A stretch of DNA of 64,000 bases, taken from positions 186,001 through 250,000 of the forward strand of contig NZ_FNHE01000009.1 of NCBI RefSeq assembly GCF_900103785.1, in the 5' to 3' direction. Position 1 is the first letter of the stretch. The number at the start of each line of letters is the position of its first letter. The notes under the pieces were generated by a model. It saw only the letters and a program-made list of their open reading frames with translations. It ran no database searches and was not told the DNA's origin. Origin of the DNA: Geodermatophilus siccatus. Lineage in GTDB: Bacteria; Actinomycetota; Actinomycetes; Mycobacteriales; Geodermatophilaceae. This document shows positions 1-8,624 of the stretch, one piece after another. The position numbers and the translations under genes were made by a program.

Positions 1-490
1 AGAGCGCGGCCGGCACCCACCGGTCGCCGCGGCCGTGCAGGATCGCGACGGTCCGCCCGCGCAGGTGCTCGACGGGCTCGCCCGGCGGCGTCCACGGCGC
101 GAGCGCGCAGACCGCCCGGACCGAGGGGTCGTCCCCGGCGCGCAGCACCGCGCGGCCGCCCATCGAGTGGCCGACCAGCACGACCGGGACGTCGTCCCCG
201 TGCCGGGCCCGCAGTTCGCCCAGCGCCCACCGGACGTCGGCGTACGCGTCGGCGGCCACCCCGTTCCAGCCGGCGACCCGGTAGCGCAGCAGGTAGGTGT
301 CCAGGCCGCGGTCGGCGGCGGAGGCGCGCACGAACTGCTCGATGGCGCGCATCCGCAGCAGCGACAGCGCCCGCTCCTTGGGCGGCTGGACGCTGGCCAC
401 GGTGCCGCCGTGGCAGAAGAGGGCGAGCGCCCGGGTCGGCCCCGCGGCCGGCTGGTGGTCCAGGCCCGGGTGCGCGCCGCTGGTGGTCAC
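1..490 (-). CDS. alpha/beta hydrolase, C-terminus beyond window
   Basis: Reading from a GTG at 490, the minus strand gives a hydrolase-fold protein that runs off the left edge. It shows an early LALFCHGG strand and oxyanion-loop region, then the nucleophile elbow GHSMGG (around residue 110), and further on ILHGRGDRWVP, the usual segment carrying the acidic triad residue. The catalytic histidine would lie outside the window. The GTG overlaps the TGA of the small membrane protein upstream (GTGA), so the two are probably co-translated. Substrate cannot be told; esterase, lipase or dienelactone-hydrolase-like enzymes all fit. Family is secure, specificity is not. Confidence 0.85.
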   Translation of the reverse strand, partial: MTTSGAHPGLDHQPAAGPTRALALFCHGGTVASVQPPKERALSLLRMRAIEQFVRASAADRGLDTYLLRYRVAGWNGVAADAYADVRWALGELRARHGDDVPVVLVGHSMGGRAVLRAGDDPSVRAVCALAPWTPPGEPVEHLRGRTVAILHGRGDRWVPAAL

Positions 491-690
491 CGGCGACGGC
501 GCCCGCCGCGGAGCGTCGCGCGGGCGCGGTCGCCGAGGTCGCCGGCCCGGTACAGCGCCCGCGTCACCGGCGTGGACCCGGTGCGCCGCTCGAGCACCTG
601 CCCGGCCCGGCGCAGCAGCCCGGTGGCGAGGGGGACGACGACGGTCAGCAGCAGCCAGGTGCGCAACCGGCTGGTGAGGAAGAGCCACAT
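487..690 (-). CDS. small membrane-anchored protein (67 aa)
   Basis: A 67-residue protein with one hydrophobic segment at about residues 10-27 (WLLLTVVVPLATGLL), followed by a basic C-terminal half ending in GGRRRR. This suggests a single-pass or membrane-associated protein with a cytoplasmic positively charged tail. No known domain is recognised. Its stop codon overlaps the GTG of the alpha/beta hydrolase downstream by 4 bp, which supports it being a real gene and implies translational coupling. Function is unknown; a role in tethering or assisting the hydrolase is only a guess. Confidence 0.6.
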   Translation of the reverse strand: MWLFLTSRLRTWLLLTVVVPLATGLLRRAGQVLERRTGSTPVTRALYRAGDLGDRARATLRGGRRRR

Positions 691-725
691 GATCGGCAGT
701 CTGCCTCGCTCGGCCGGTGGGGGCC

Positions 726-1742
726 TCAGTCGGGGTCGGGCGCCAGGCGGACGACCATCTTCCCGACGTTGCCCCCGCGGAGCAGGTCCAGGAAGGCCGG
801 CACGGCCTGCTCGATGCCCTCGTGCACGGTCTCCCGGACCACCAGGTCGCCCGAGCGCAGCCAGCCGGTCACCGTCTCGGTGAACTCCGGTCGCAGGTCG
901 GCGTGGTCGCTGACGAGGAAGCCGCGCAGGGTGAGCCGTTTACCGACCATCAGGCCCATGTTGCGCGGCCCGGGCGGCGGCTCGACGGCGTTGTAGCCGG
1001 AGATCGAGCCGCACAGCGCGGCCCGCCCGTGCACCCGGAACGCGCCGATCGCGGCCTCCAGGTGCTCGCCGCCGACGTTGTCGAAGAACAGGTCGATCCC
1101 GTCGGGCGCCGTCTCGGCCAGCCCGCGCGCGACCCCGTCGCGGTAGCTGAAGGCGGCGGTGAAGCCCAGCTCCCGCAGCCAGGCGACCTTCTCCGGCGAG
1201 CCGGCGCTCCCGACCACGCTGCCGGCCCCCCGCAGCCGCGCGAACTGGCCGACCAGGCTGCCCACCGCGCCGGCGGCCCCGGAGACGAACACGTCGTCGC
1301 CCTCGCGGAAGGCGCCGACCCGGAACAGGCCGGCGTACGCGGTCAGCCCCGGCATGCCGAGCACGCCCAGGTACCAGGACGGCGACACGTCCTCCTCGGC
1401 CGGCAGCCGCGTCACCGCGGCGGCGTCGAGGACGGCGGTCTCCCGCCAGGCGGCGTCGGTGAGGACCAGCGAGCCCTCCGGCAGCTCGGGTGCGCGCGAG
1501 TCGACCACCCGGCCGACGGCGCCGCCCTTCATCACCTCGCCGACCTCCCACGGCGGCGCGTAGGAGGGCCCCGAGCGCATCCGGCCGCGCATGTACGGGT
1601 CGACCGACATCACGACCATCCGGACGACGACCTGCCCCGCGGCCGGCTCGGGGACGGGTACCTCGACCAGCCGGAAGTCCTCGGGGGTCGGCTCGCCGTG
1701 CGGCCGGGCCGCCAGGTGCCACTCACGCGTCGTCGCAGCCAT
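726..1742 (-). CDS. NADP-dependent MDR oxidoreductase (CurA/YncB-like)
   Basis: A 338-aa medium-chain dehydrogenase/reductase of the zinc-free leukotriene B4 dehydrogenase / NADPH-dependent curcumin reductase type. The N-terminal catalytic domain has the characteristic [10 protein letters not shown] segment. The Rossmann domain contains [14 protein letters not shown] (about residues 155-168) and GSAGSPEKV for NADP binding, then FFDNVGG. The C-terminus ends in [10 protein letters not shown], typical of the family. Members reduce alkenal or alkenone double bonds, or quinones. The start MAATTREW was chosen over an ATG five codons upstream because it matches the usual family N-terminus. It stands alone and is divergent from msrA. 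Confidence 0.88.
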   Translation of the reverse strand: MAATTREWHLAARPHGEPTPEDFRLVEVPVPEPAAGQVVVRMVVMSVDPYMRGRMRSGPSYAPPWEVGEVMKGGAVGRVVDSRAPELPEGSLVLTDAAWRETAVLDAAAVTRLPAEEDVSPSWYLGVLGMPGLTAYAGLFRVGAFREGDDVFVSGAAGAVGSLVGQFARLRGAGSVVGSAGSPEKVAWLRELGFTAAFSYRDGVARGLAETAPDGIDLFFDNVGGEHLEAAIGAFRVHGRAALCGSISGYNAVEPPPGPRNMGLMVGKRLTLRGFLVSDHADLRPEFTETVTGWLRSGDLVVRETVHEGIEQAVPAFLDLLRGGNVGKMVVRLAPDPD

Positions 1743-1809
1743 GCCCCGATCCTGCATCGGGCCTGGTCGGTCCGCCGGGTCGGTTGCGGACCCGGCCTAC
1801 GCTCGGAGC

Positions 1810-2463
1810 ATGTTCTTCTCCCGGACCAAGACCCAGCCGGTGGCAGCCGAGGAGGCGCTGCCGGGCCGCCCGACGCCCCTGCCGAACGTCCCGGAGCTGC
1901 ACGCGGTCAACGGCAACCGCATCCAGCCGCCGTTCCCCGACGGCATGCAGACCGCCGTCTTCGGGGCCGGGTGCTTCTGGGGCGTGGAGAAGGTCTTCTG
2001 GGAGCAGCCGGGCGTCTACTCGACCGCGGCCGGTTACGCCGGCGGCTACACGCCCAACCCGACCTACGAGGAGGTCTGCTCGGCGCAGACCGGCCACACC
2101 GAGGTCGTGCTGGTCGTCTTCGACCCGGCGGTGACCTCCTACGAGCAGCTGCTCAAGGTCTTCTGGGAGGACCACGACCCGACGCAGGGCATGCGCCAGG
2201 GCAACGACGTCGGCACCCAGTACCGCTCGGCCATCTACTACGCCTCACCGGAGCAGGAGGCGGCCGCCCGCGCCAGCCGCGAGGCCTTCCAGCAGCGGCT
2301 GACCGCGGCCGGCTACGGCGAGATCACCACCGAGATCGCGCCGCTCGGCGACTTCTACTACGCCGAGGACTACCACCAGCAGTACCTGTACAAGGTGCCG
2401 GGCGGCTACTGCCCGATCCACTCGACCGGCGTCTCCTGCCCGGTGGGCCTGTCGGGCGTCTGA
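1810..2463 (+). CDS. msrA: peptide-methionine (S)-S-oxide reductase
   Basis: A 217-aa MsrA that reduces methionine-S-sulfoxide in proteins or free form, repairing oxidative damage in the cytosol. The catalytic motif GCFWG is at residues 54-58 with nucleophile Cys55. Two further cysteines near the C-terminus (Cys201 in GGYCPIH and Cys210 in VSCPVG) are well placed as resolving cysteines for thioredoxin recycling. The family segments GYAGG, TGHTEVV and YRSAIYY are all present. The ATG at 1810 gives the expected N-terminal extension of about 45 residues seen in actinobacterial MsrA. No linked msrB is visible. Confidence 0.97.
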   Translation: MFFSRTKTQPVAAEEALPGRPTPLPNVPELHAVNGNRIQPPFPDGMQTAVFGAGCFWGVEKVFWEQPGVYSTAAGYAGGYTPNPTYEEVCSAQTGHTEVVLVVFDPAVTSYEQLLKVFWEDHDPTQGMRQGNDVGTQYRSAIYYASPEQEAAARASREAFQQRLTAAGYGEITTEIAPLGDFYYAEDYHQQYLYKVPGGYCPIHSTGVSCPVGLSGV

Positions 2464-2552
2464 ACGAGGACCACCCTTCCCCCCACGCCTCGCAGGCTCG
2501 GCGCGGGCCCCTGAAGGGCGGCCGTTCCAGTACCTCGCGGGGAGGGAGTGCC

Positions 2553-3680
2553 GTGGCCGACTCCGGGCTCCTCGAGCAGTTGCGGCGGGAGCCGGACGTC
2601 GAGGCGCCGGACCTGGTCGCCGTCGACGCGACCGACCGGCTGCTGCTCGACGAGGCCGCCGACCTGCTCGCCGCGGCCGGCCCCGGTGCGGTCGCCGTCG
2701 TCGACGACTCCTACGGCGCGCTGACCCTGGGCGCGGTGGCCGCCGGCGCCCGCGACGTCCGGGTGCACCAGGACCTGCTGGTCGGCGAGCTGGCCCTGGT
2801 GCGCAACGCCGAGCGCACCGGGCTCACCGGCACGTTCCGCTCGCTGCCGCTGGGTCCCGGGCTGGCGGACGGCGTCGGGCTCGTGCTGGCCAAGGCGCCG
2901 AAGTCCCTCGATGCGTTGCGCGAGCTCACCGAGGTGGTGGCCTCCTCCGCCGCGCCCGACGTCACGCTGCTGGTCGGCGGGCGGGTCAAGCACATGACCC
3001 ACGCGATGAACGACGTCCTGGGCCTCGGCTTCACCGACGTGCACGCGACGCTGGCCCGGCAGAAGTCGCGGGTGCTGGTCGCGCGCGGGCCCCGGGAAGG
3101 GGTGGCGACGTCCTTCCCACGCCGGCAGCACCACACCGACCTGGGCCTGACCGTCTGCGCGCACGGCGCGGCCTTCGCCGGCACGAGGGTGGACGCCGGC
3201 ACGCGCGCCCTGCTCGCCGCACTGCCCCGGATGGCCCCCGACGCCCGGACGGCGCTGGACCTCGGCAGCGGCACCGGCGTGCTGGCCACCGCGCTCGCCC
3301 TCGCCCGGCCGGGGCTGACCGTGCTGGCCGGTGACCAGTCCGCGGCGGCGGTGGCCTCGGCAGAGGCAACCGCGGCGGCCAACGGGGTGGCCGAGCGGGT
3401 CCGGGTGGTCCGGGACGACGCGGCGTCCACCGTGCCGGACGCGAGCGTGGACCTCGTCGTCTGCAACCCGCCCTTCCACCTCGGCGCGGCCGTGGTGACC
3501 GGTGCGGCCGACCGGCTGTTCGCCGCGGCGGGGCGCGTGCTGCGGCCCGGCGGTGAGCTGTGGTGCGTCTACAACAACCGGCTGCCGCACCGGGCCGCGC
3601 TGCGCCGGCTGGTCGGCCCCACGCAGGTCGCTGCGTCCGACCGGCGCTTTACCGTCACCGTCTCGGTGAAGGACCCCTAG
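2553..3680 (+). CDS. class I methyltransferase, RlmG/RsmC type
   Basis: A 375-aa protein with the two-lobed layout of RsmC/RlmG 23S/16S rRNA guanine-N2 methyltransferases: a degenerate N-terminal methyltransferase-like half (residues 1-190) and a catalytic C-terminal half. The SAM-binding LDLGSGTGVLA is at about residues 235-245 and the catalytic NPPFH at 305-309. NPPF is the signature of exocyclic-amine methylation of nucleobases. The GTG start at 2553 follows the purine-rich GGGGAGGGAG. RlmG-like (23S G1835) is the best guess from the order of lobes; the exact target base cannot be told from sequence. Confidence 0.85.
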   Translation: MADSGLLEQLRREPDVEAPDLVAVDATDRLLLDEAADLLAAAGPGAVAVVDDSYGALTLGAVAAGARDVRVHQDLLVGELALVRNAERTGLTGTFRSLPLGPGLADGVGLVLAKAPKSLDALRELTEVVASSAAPDVTLLVGGRVKHMTHAMNDVLGLGFTDVHATLARQKSRVLVARGPREGVATSFPRRQHHTDLGLTVCAHGAAFAGTRVDAGTRALLAALPRMAPDARTALDLGSGTGVLATALALARPGLTVLAGDQSAAAVASAEATAAANGVAERVRVVRDDAASTVPDASVDLVVCNPPFHLGAAVVTGAADRLFAAAGRVLRPGGELWCVYNNRLPHRAALRRLVGPTQVAASDRRFTVTVSVKDP

Positions 3681-3794
3681 GAGGACCCGTCCTCCGCACC
3701 GCTGGCAGGCTCGCGGCGAGCCTCCGGACGGGCCGGCTCGCCCGGGCCGGAGGGCTCTGGCCGGGCGAGCGGTGCCGGGCCACGGTCGGGGGGC

Positions 3795-4886
3795 ATGACG
3801 ACGACCGAGACCCCACCCGTCGACGCCACCACCGCCCTGGCCGAGCGGCTCTTCGACGGGGTGATCGCCACCCTGGAGCTGGCCGCGGTCCACCTCGGCA
3901 GCGAGCTGGGCTGGTACCGCGCCCTCGCCGAGGCCCCCGCGACCGCGCCCGAGCTCGCCGAGCGCACCGGCACCGCCCCGCGGTACGCCCGCGAGTGGCT
4001 GGAGCAGCAGGCCGTGGCCGGCCTCCTCACCGTGGACGACGAGGCCGCCGCCCCCGACGAGCGGCGCTACACGCTCCCGGAGGCGCACCGCCCGGTCCTC
4101 GTCGACCGCGACGACCTCGCCTACATGCCGCCGTTCGTGCAGCAGGCACTGGTGTTCAGCGGGAACGTGCCGCGGCTGCTCGAGGTCTACCGCACCGGCG
4201 GCGGCCTGTCCTGGGCCGAGATGGGCGATGCCCGCAGCGCCCAGGCCGCCGGCAACCGCGCCTACTTCCTCGGCCCCATGGCCTCGCAGGACCTCGCCTC
4301 CGTGCCGGAGATCGACGCGGCGCTGCAGGCCGGCGGCCGGGTCGCCGACGTCGGCTGCGGCATGGGCTGGTCGGCCATCGGCATCGCCCGCGCCTACCCG
4401 CAGGCCCGGGTCGACGGGTACGACGTCGACGAGCCCTCGGTGGAGCAGGCCCGGCGCAACGCCGAGGAGGCCGGCGTCGCGGACCGGGTCCGGTTCACCA
4501 CGGTGGACGCGGCGGCCGCGGGGGAGCAGGGCAGCTACGACCTGGTCACCGCGTTCGAGTGCGTGCACGACCTGGCCGACCCGGTGGCGGTGCTCGCCGC
4601 GATGCGCCGGATGGCCCGCCCGGGCGGCACCGTGCTCGTCGTCGACGAGCGGGTGGCCGAGCGGTTCACCGCGCCCGGCGACCAGGTCGAACGGCTGATG
4701 TACGGCTTCAGCGTCACCTGCTGCCTGCCCGACGGGCTGTCCACCCGGCCCTCGGCGGGCACCGGCACGGTGATGCGCCCGGCCACGCTGGAGCGCTACG
4801 CCCGCGAGGCCGGCTTCGCCGGGGTCGACGTGCTGCCCGTCGAGCACGACATCTTCCGCTTCTACCGGCTGCGCGACCGGGCGTGA
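3795..4886 (+). CDS. SAM-dependent methyltransferase with winged-helix N-domain
   Basis: A 363-aa protein. The N-terminal part (about 20-90) is a helix-turn-helix-like dimerisation domain as in O-methyltransferases (APELAERTGTAPRYAREWLEQQ). A linker follows, then a class I methyltransferase fold with motif I VADVGCGMGW at 183-192, an acidic ribose-binding position in YDVDEPS, and the post-motif MARPGGTVLVVDE. It matches the family often annotated in actinobacteria as a transcriptional-regulator-like methyltransferase. Substrate unknown. An ATG preceded by GGTCGGGGGGC fixes the start. Not obviously in an operon. Confidence 0.82.
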   Translation: MTTTETPPVDATTALAERLFDGVIATLELAAVHLGSELGWYRALAEAPATAPELAERTGTAPRYAREWLEQQAVAGLLTVDDEAAAPDERRYTLPEAHRPVLVDRDDLAYMPPFVQQALVFSGNVPRLLEVYRTGGGLSWAEMGDARSAQAAGNRAYFLGPMASQDLASVPEIDAALQAGGRVADVGCGMGWSAIGIARAYPQARVDGYDVDEPSVEQARRNAEEAGVADRVRFTTVDAAAAGEQGSYDLVTAFECVHDLADPVAVLAAMRRMARPGGTVLVVDERVAERFTAPGDQVERLMYGFSVTCCLPDGLSTRPSAGTGTVMRPATLERYAREAGFAGVDVLPVEHDIFRFYRLRDRA

Positions 4887-5018
4887 GCGCGGCCACATTC
4901 CGGAACCAGAAAGGATCCTCGGTCGGACCCGTTGCGCTGTAGCAGCTCCAGCGACCTGCCGAACACGGGGCAACGGCGCGCACCTGGCGCGCCGATCCCT
5001 CACCGCAGGAGTGCCGGC

Positions 5019-6605
5019 ATGGCGCGCAACCTCTGGTCCGACCGTCCCCTCGGCGTGAAGCTCGGAACGCTGGTCGCTGCCGGCGCCGTCGTCCTCGCCG
5101 TCTTCGCCTGGATCGCCATCCGGGCGCTGCAGAGCACCGAGACCACCGCGGGTGAGCTGCTCGCCAGCGCCGAGGTGACCGGGGACGTGCTGACGGCCGA
5201 CATGATGCACGACGCCGTCCGCGGCGACGTGCTCCAGGCGCTGGTCAGCGGCGGCCAGGGCGACCTCTACCGAGGTGCGGTCACCGACCTGGCCGAGCAC
5301 GACCAGGCCTTCCGCGACCTCCTCGTCGAGATCTCCGGGGACGGCCTGAGCCCGGAGATCGTCGCGGCGGTCGAGGAGGTGACCCCCACCGTCGACGCGT
5401 ACCTCCTCGCCGGCCAGCAGATCGTCACCACCGCCGGGCGCGACCCGGTGGCCGCGCAGGCGGCCTATCCCGCCTTCGGTCAGGCGTTCTCGGCGCTGGA
5501 GGACGAGCTGCCGCTGCTCGAGGACGCCGTGGCGGCGTTCGCGGACGACGCGGTCGCGCACGCGGACGGTCAGCGCAGCACCGCCATCACCCTCGCCCTG
5601 GTGGTCGCGGTCGTGGGGGTGGTCGTCCTGGCCCTGCTCGGCTGGGTGGTCACCCGCTCGGTCGTGCGGCCGCTGCACCGCGTCGGCGCGGTGCTGGCCG
5701 CCATGGCCGACGGCGACCTGCGCGGCTCCACCGGCGTCACCAGCAGGGACGAGGTGGGCCGGATGGCCGCCGCGCTGGAGGCCTCGATGGGCAACGTGCG
5801 GGCCGTCCTGACCTCGATCGGGGAGACCACCGGGACGCTCGCCTCGGCCACCGAGGAGCTCTCGGCGACGGCCCAGGACATGACCCGGCTGGCCGACGAG
5901 TCCTCGGTGCAGAGCGGGGTGGTCGCCGACGCCGCCGGTCAGGTGTCGGTCAACGTGCAGACCGTGGCCGCCGGCTCGGAGGAGATGGGCGTCTCGATCC
6001 GCGAGATCGCGCAGAACGCCAGCGAGGTGGCCCGGGTCGCGGGTCAGGCCGTGCAGGTCGCCGACGCGACGAACGCGACCGTCGCCAAGCTGGGGGAGTC
6101 CTCGTTGGAGATCGCCAGCGTCGTCAAGACGATCACCGCGATCGCCGAGCAGACCAACCTGCTCGCGCTGAACGCCACCATCGAGGCCGCGCGGGCCGGC
6201 GAGGCGGGCAAGGGCTTCGCCGTCGTCGCCAACGAGGTCAAGGAACTGGCGCAGGAGACCGCCAAGGCCACGCAGGACATCACCGCGCGGGTCGAGGCGA
6301 TCCAGGGCGACACCGAGGGCGCGGTGCGGGCGATCGGGGAGATCGCGCAGATCATCGCCCTGATCAACGACTCGCAGGGCACCATCGCCGCCGCCGTCGA
6401 GGAGCAGACCGCGACCACCACGGAGATGAACCGCAACGTCGCCGAGGCCGCGCAGTCGGCCGGGCAGATCGCCGACAACATCACCGCGGTGGCCGGCGCC
6501 GCGACCGCCACGACCCGCGCGATGACCGACGCCCGGACGGCGATGGACGAGGTGGCCCGGATGGCCTCGGCGCTCAGCGCGTCGGTGCAGCGCTTCCGCT
6601 GCTAA
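5019..6605 (+). CDS. methyl-accepting chemotaxis protein
   Basis: A 528-aa transmembrane chemoreceptor. TM1 is at about 13-34, followed by an alanine-rich four-helix-type periplasmic sensor of about 150 residues and TM2 at about 188-211. A HAMP domain follows (about 212-265), then the long methyl-accepting coiled coil with the highly conserved hairpin tip ([19 protein letters not shown], around residues 375-395) that contacts CheA/CheW. The protein ends RFRC without a CheR/CheB pentapeptide. No che genes lie nearby, so it is an orphan receptor. An ATG at 5019, after GCAGGAGTGCCGGC, gives a proper short cytoplasmic N-terminus before TM1. Ligand unknown. Confidence 0.95.
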   Translation: MARNLWSDRPLGVKLGTLVAAGAVVLAVFAWIAIRALQSTETTAGELLASAEVTGDVLTADMMHDAVRGDVLQALVSGGQGDLYRGAVTDLAEHDQAFRDLLVEISGDGLSPEIVAAVEEVTPTVDAYLLAGQQIVTTAGRDPVAAQAAYPAFGQAFSALEDELPLLEDAVAAFADDAVAHADGQRSTAITLALVVAVVGVVVLALLGWVVTRSVVRPLHRVGAVLAAMADGDLRGSTGVTSRDEVGRMAAALEASMGNVRAVLTSIGETTGTLASATEELSATAQDMTRLADESSVQSGVVADAAGQVSVNVQTVAAGSEEMGVSIREIAQNASEVARVAGQAVQVADATNATVAKLGESSLEIASVVKTITAIAEQTNLLALNATIEAARAGEAGKGFAVVANEVKELAQETAKATQDITARVEAIQGDTEGAVRAIGEIAQIIALINDSQGTIAAAVEEQTATTTEMNRNVAEAAQSAGQIADNITAVAGAATATTRAMTDARTAMDEVARMASALSASVQRFRC

Positions 6606-6620
6606 AGGGGAGAGGTCCGC

Positions 6621-7118
6621 TCAGGCTCCGGTCGAGCCCGCCCGGCGCCGGACGACGGGCGGCTCGCTGGACCAAGGGAAGTCGATCCAGCGGTCGGTCC
6701 GCCGCCACACGTAGTCGCAGTGCACCACCGAGTGCGGCTTCTCGTAGACCACCGCCGTCCGCACCTCGGTCACGTGCCCGGCGCAGAAGTCGCGCACCAG
6801 CTCCAGGGTCTTGCCGGTGTCGGCGACGTCGTCGGCGACCAGCACCCGCGCGCCGGTCAGGTCGACGACGTCCAGGGTCGGCGGCAGCACCACCGGCAGG
6901 TCGAGCCGCTGGTCGACGCCGGTGTAGAACTCCACGTTCATCACGAACAGGTTCTTGACGTCGAGGGCGTAGCCCAGCGCGCCGCCGAGGAAGAGCCCGC
7001 CGCGGGCGATGGAGAGGATCAGGTCCGGCTCGAAACCGTCGGCGGCGACCTGCCCGGCGAGCTCGCGCGCCGCGGTGCCGAACGCCTCGTAGGTCAGGAC
7101 CTCGTGCTCGTCGCCCAC
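6621..7118 (-). CDS. phosphoribosyltransferase family protein
   Basis: A 165-aa type I phosphoribosyltransferase. The PRPP loop VLVADDVADTGKTLELV lies at about residues 90-106, with the preceding LDVVDLTGARV strand. ILSIARGGLFLGG forms the hood/PPi loop region, and WIDFPWSSEPP near the end resembles xanthine/hypoxanthine PRT-like proteins of archaea and actinobacteria. It probably salvages a purine base, but several members act in regulation, so the base is not assigned. The GTG start at 7118 places the family core EVLTYEAFG right at the N-terminus. It is convergent with the MCP gene. Confidence 0.85.
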   Translation of the reverse strand: MGDEHEVLTYEAFGTAARELAGQVAADGFEPDLILSIARGGLFLGGALGYALDVKNLFVMNVEFYTGVDQRLDLPVVLPPTLDVVDLTGARVLVADDVADTGKTLELVRDFCAGHVTEVRTAVVYEKPHSVVHCDYVWRRTDRWIDFPWSSEPPVVRRRAGSTGA

Positions 7119-7195
7119 GCCGGTCGATGGTGCCAGTCGGGACCGCGGAGCGCTCAGGACTGGGCACCGGGCGGGACGGCGGGCAGGCTGACCGC

Positions 7196-7690
7196 ATGAC
7201 GAGCCTCCCGCCCGCCGTCCGTCGGCTGCTGCCCTGGCTGCTGGGCTGGTGGGCGGTGCAGGCGGTGCTCGCCGTGACCGGCCGCCTGGTGGCACGGCGC
7301 AAGGACGAGGGCGACGAGAGCACGGCCGGGATCCGGCGGGTCGTGGTGGTCGGCGGCGAGGAGCTGCGGCCGGTCCACCCCGAGCTGTCGCGGGTGCGGC
7401 TGGACGTGCTCATGGGCGGCGTCCGACTGGACCTGACCGCGGTGCCCAAGGTGCCCGGCGGGGTGGACCTCACCGTGCGGGCGTCGATGGGCGGCGTGGG
7501 GGTCCGGGTGCCGGCCGGCTGGCACGTGTGGTGGAGCTGCCGCGGCGTGGGCGGGGTGGGCGTGGCCGAGGGCGCTGACCTCTTCACCACCGACGACGAG
7601 CGCGGGGCCGACCTGCGGGTGCACGCCGACCTGCTCCTCGCCGGGGTCGGCCTCGAGACCGCGCCGCAGGACGACAGCTGGGGCCGCTGA
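7196..7690 (+). CDS. LiaF-like / cell-wall-stress C-terminal-domain protein
   Basis: A 164-aa protein with one N-terminal hydrophobic segment (about 10-32: LLPWLLGWWAVQAVLAVTG), then a beta-rich region. This region has the repeated signature of the LiaF/DUF2154 beta-helix fold: LDVLMGGVRLDLT, VRASMGGVGVRVPAGW and a third GVGGVGVAEG turn. Such domains sit at the membrane face in cell-envelope stress sensing. It is divergent from the phosphoribosyltransferase gene, and the start ATG lies in the 77-bp gap between them. No cognate LiaRS pair is next to it. Function in this organism is not established. Confidence 0.7.
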   Translation: MTSLPPAVRRLLPWLLGWWAVQAVLAVTGRLVARRKDEGDESTAGIRRVVVVGGEELRPVHPELSRVRLDVLMGGVRLDLTAVPKVPGGVDLTVRASMGGVGVRVPAGWHVWWSCRGVGGVGVAEGADLFTTDDERGADLRVHADLLLAGVGLETAPQDDSWGR

Positions 7691-7799
7691 CCGCTCGACG
7701 GGAGCCGGTCGCACGTGGCGGGCGAGGGGACGTGTTCGGCGCCTGCTCCACCGCTGCTCCCTCCTGTGAGCGGGGGCGGAGGTCGCGAGGAGGGACCCC

Positions 7800-7936
7800 G
7801 CCCCGGCCGGGTGACCTCGGGGCGGGAGGTGTCCCGTCCCTGGTCGGCGGACCACGGGCCGGTGGCGAAGACCAGCCGGTGCGCGCCTGCGACGGTCGCG
7901 CCCGCGCGGGTCCAGCACGTGCGTGGAGACGCTCAC
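7800..7936 (-). pseudogene. uraH: remnant of 5-hydroxyisourate hydrolase (uraH), internally deleted
   Basis: A GTG at 7936 overlaps the uraD stop (GTGA), exactly where uraH follows uraD in actinobacterial purine catabolism. The first residues VSVSTHVLD match the invariant UraH N-terminus. In another frame shortly afterwards the text AHRLVFATGPWSADQG appears, which corresponds to the conserved middle of UraH (the RLVFDTG segment and beyond). About 40-45 codons between these blocks are missing, the join is out of frame, and the C-terminal YRGS motif is absent. The simplest reading is an internal deletion plus 3' erosion, leaving a dead gene. Confidence 0.75.
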
Positions 7937-8430
7937 GAGACGAGCTCCCGCACCCGCAGCGCCGTGATCTCGGCCAGCTGACCGGTCACCTCGGCCCGCT
8001 CGGTCCCCTCGTCGTTGACCAGCCGGCGGCGCAGCTCGGCGAGCACCTCCTCCGGGGACCGGCCGGCCGCACGGATCAGGAAGACGTGGCCGAAGCGCTC
8101 CTCGTAGGCCCGGTTGCCCTCGGCCAGCGCGGTCCGCGTGGCGTCGTCCGCCGAGCCCACCGCGCTCTGCTCCCGCCGGGAGGCCTCCGCCTCGGGTGAG
8201 GAGCCCTCGGGCTGCTCGCCGATCCGCGGGTGGACGCTGATGGCCAGCTCGACCTCCTCCCACGGCAGCCCGCGGACGACCTCCTCGGTGCGGGCGACCA
8301 GCGCGTCGACGTCCGGGTAGGGCCGGCCGGCCACCACCGCTGCTGCGAACCGCGGCGCGGCGTTGCACGCCCGGAGGGCCTGGACGGCGCGGTCGGCGGG
8401 CTCGGCGTTGAAGTCGTCGAGGGCGGCCAT
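7933..8430 (-). CDS. uraD: 2-oxo-4-hydroxy-4-carboxy-5-ureidoimidazoline decarboxylase
   Basis: A 165-aa UraD (OHCU decarboxylase), the third step of urate breakdown to (S)-allantoin. Family signatures are CNAAPRFA near residue 25, SVHPRIGE at about 67-74 with the catalytic-region histidine, and the helix EEVLAELRRRLVNDE at the end. The segment EQSAVGSADD is the usual loop. The ATG at 8430 gives full family length. The partner uraH directly downstream is a decayed remnant, so the hydroxyisourate step must be spontaneous or encoded elsewhere. No uricase is in the window. Confidence 0.92.
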   Translation of the reverse strand: MAALDDFNAEPADRAVQALRACNAAPRFAAAVVAGRPYPDVDALVARTEEVVRGLPWEEVELAISVHPRIGEQPEGSSPEAEASRREQSAVGSADDATRTALAEGNRAYEERFGHVFLIRAAGRSPEEVLAELRRRLVNDEGTERAEVTGQLAEITALRVRELVS

Positions 8431-8624
8431 GCGACGAGGATGGCAGCCGGCGGTCCACGTGGCAGGGTCGACGGAGGCCGCCCCCGGAGGACGTCCGCGA
8501 CGAGGCGGGGTGCCCGCCGGCGACCGTCGTCGAGCGGGCCGTCCCGGGCCGACGCGGCGCGCGGGTCCCCCTGCCGTAACCGGCCGTGGCGGCCCCCGAC
8601 CTACCATCCCCTCGTGATGGCGGA

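Noticed and set aside
2406-5678. 1090-codon minus-strand open frame
   Set aside because: Antisense to the two methyltransferase genes and the chemoreceptor, with no domain or ribosome site.
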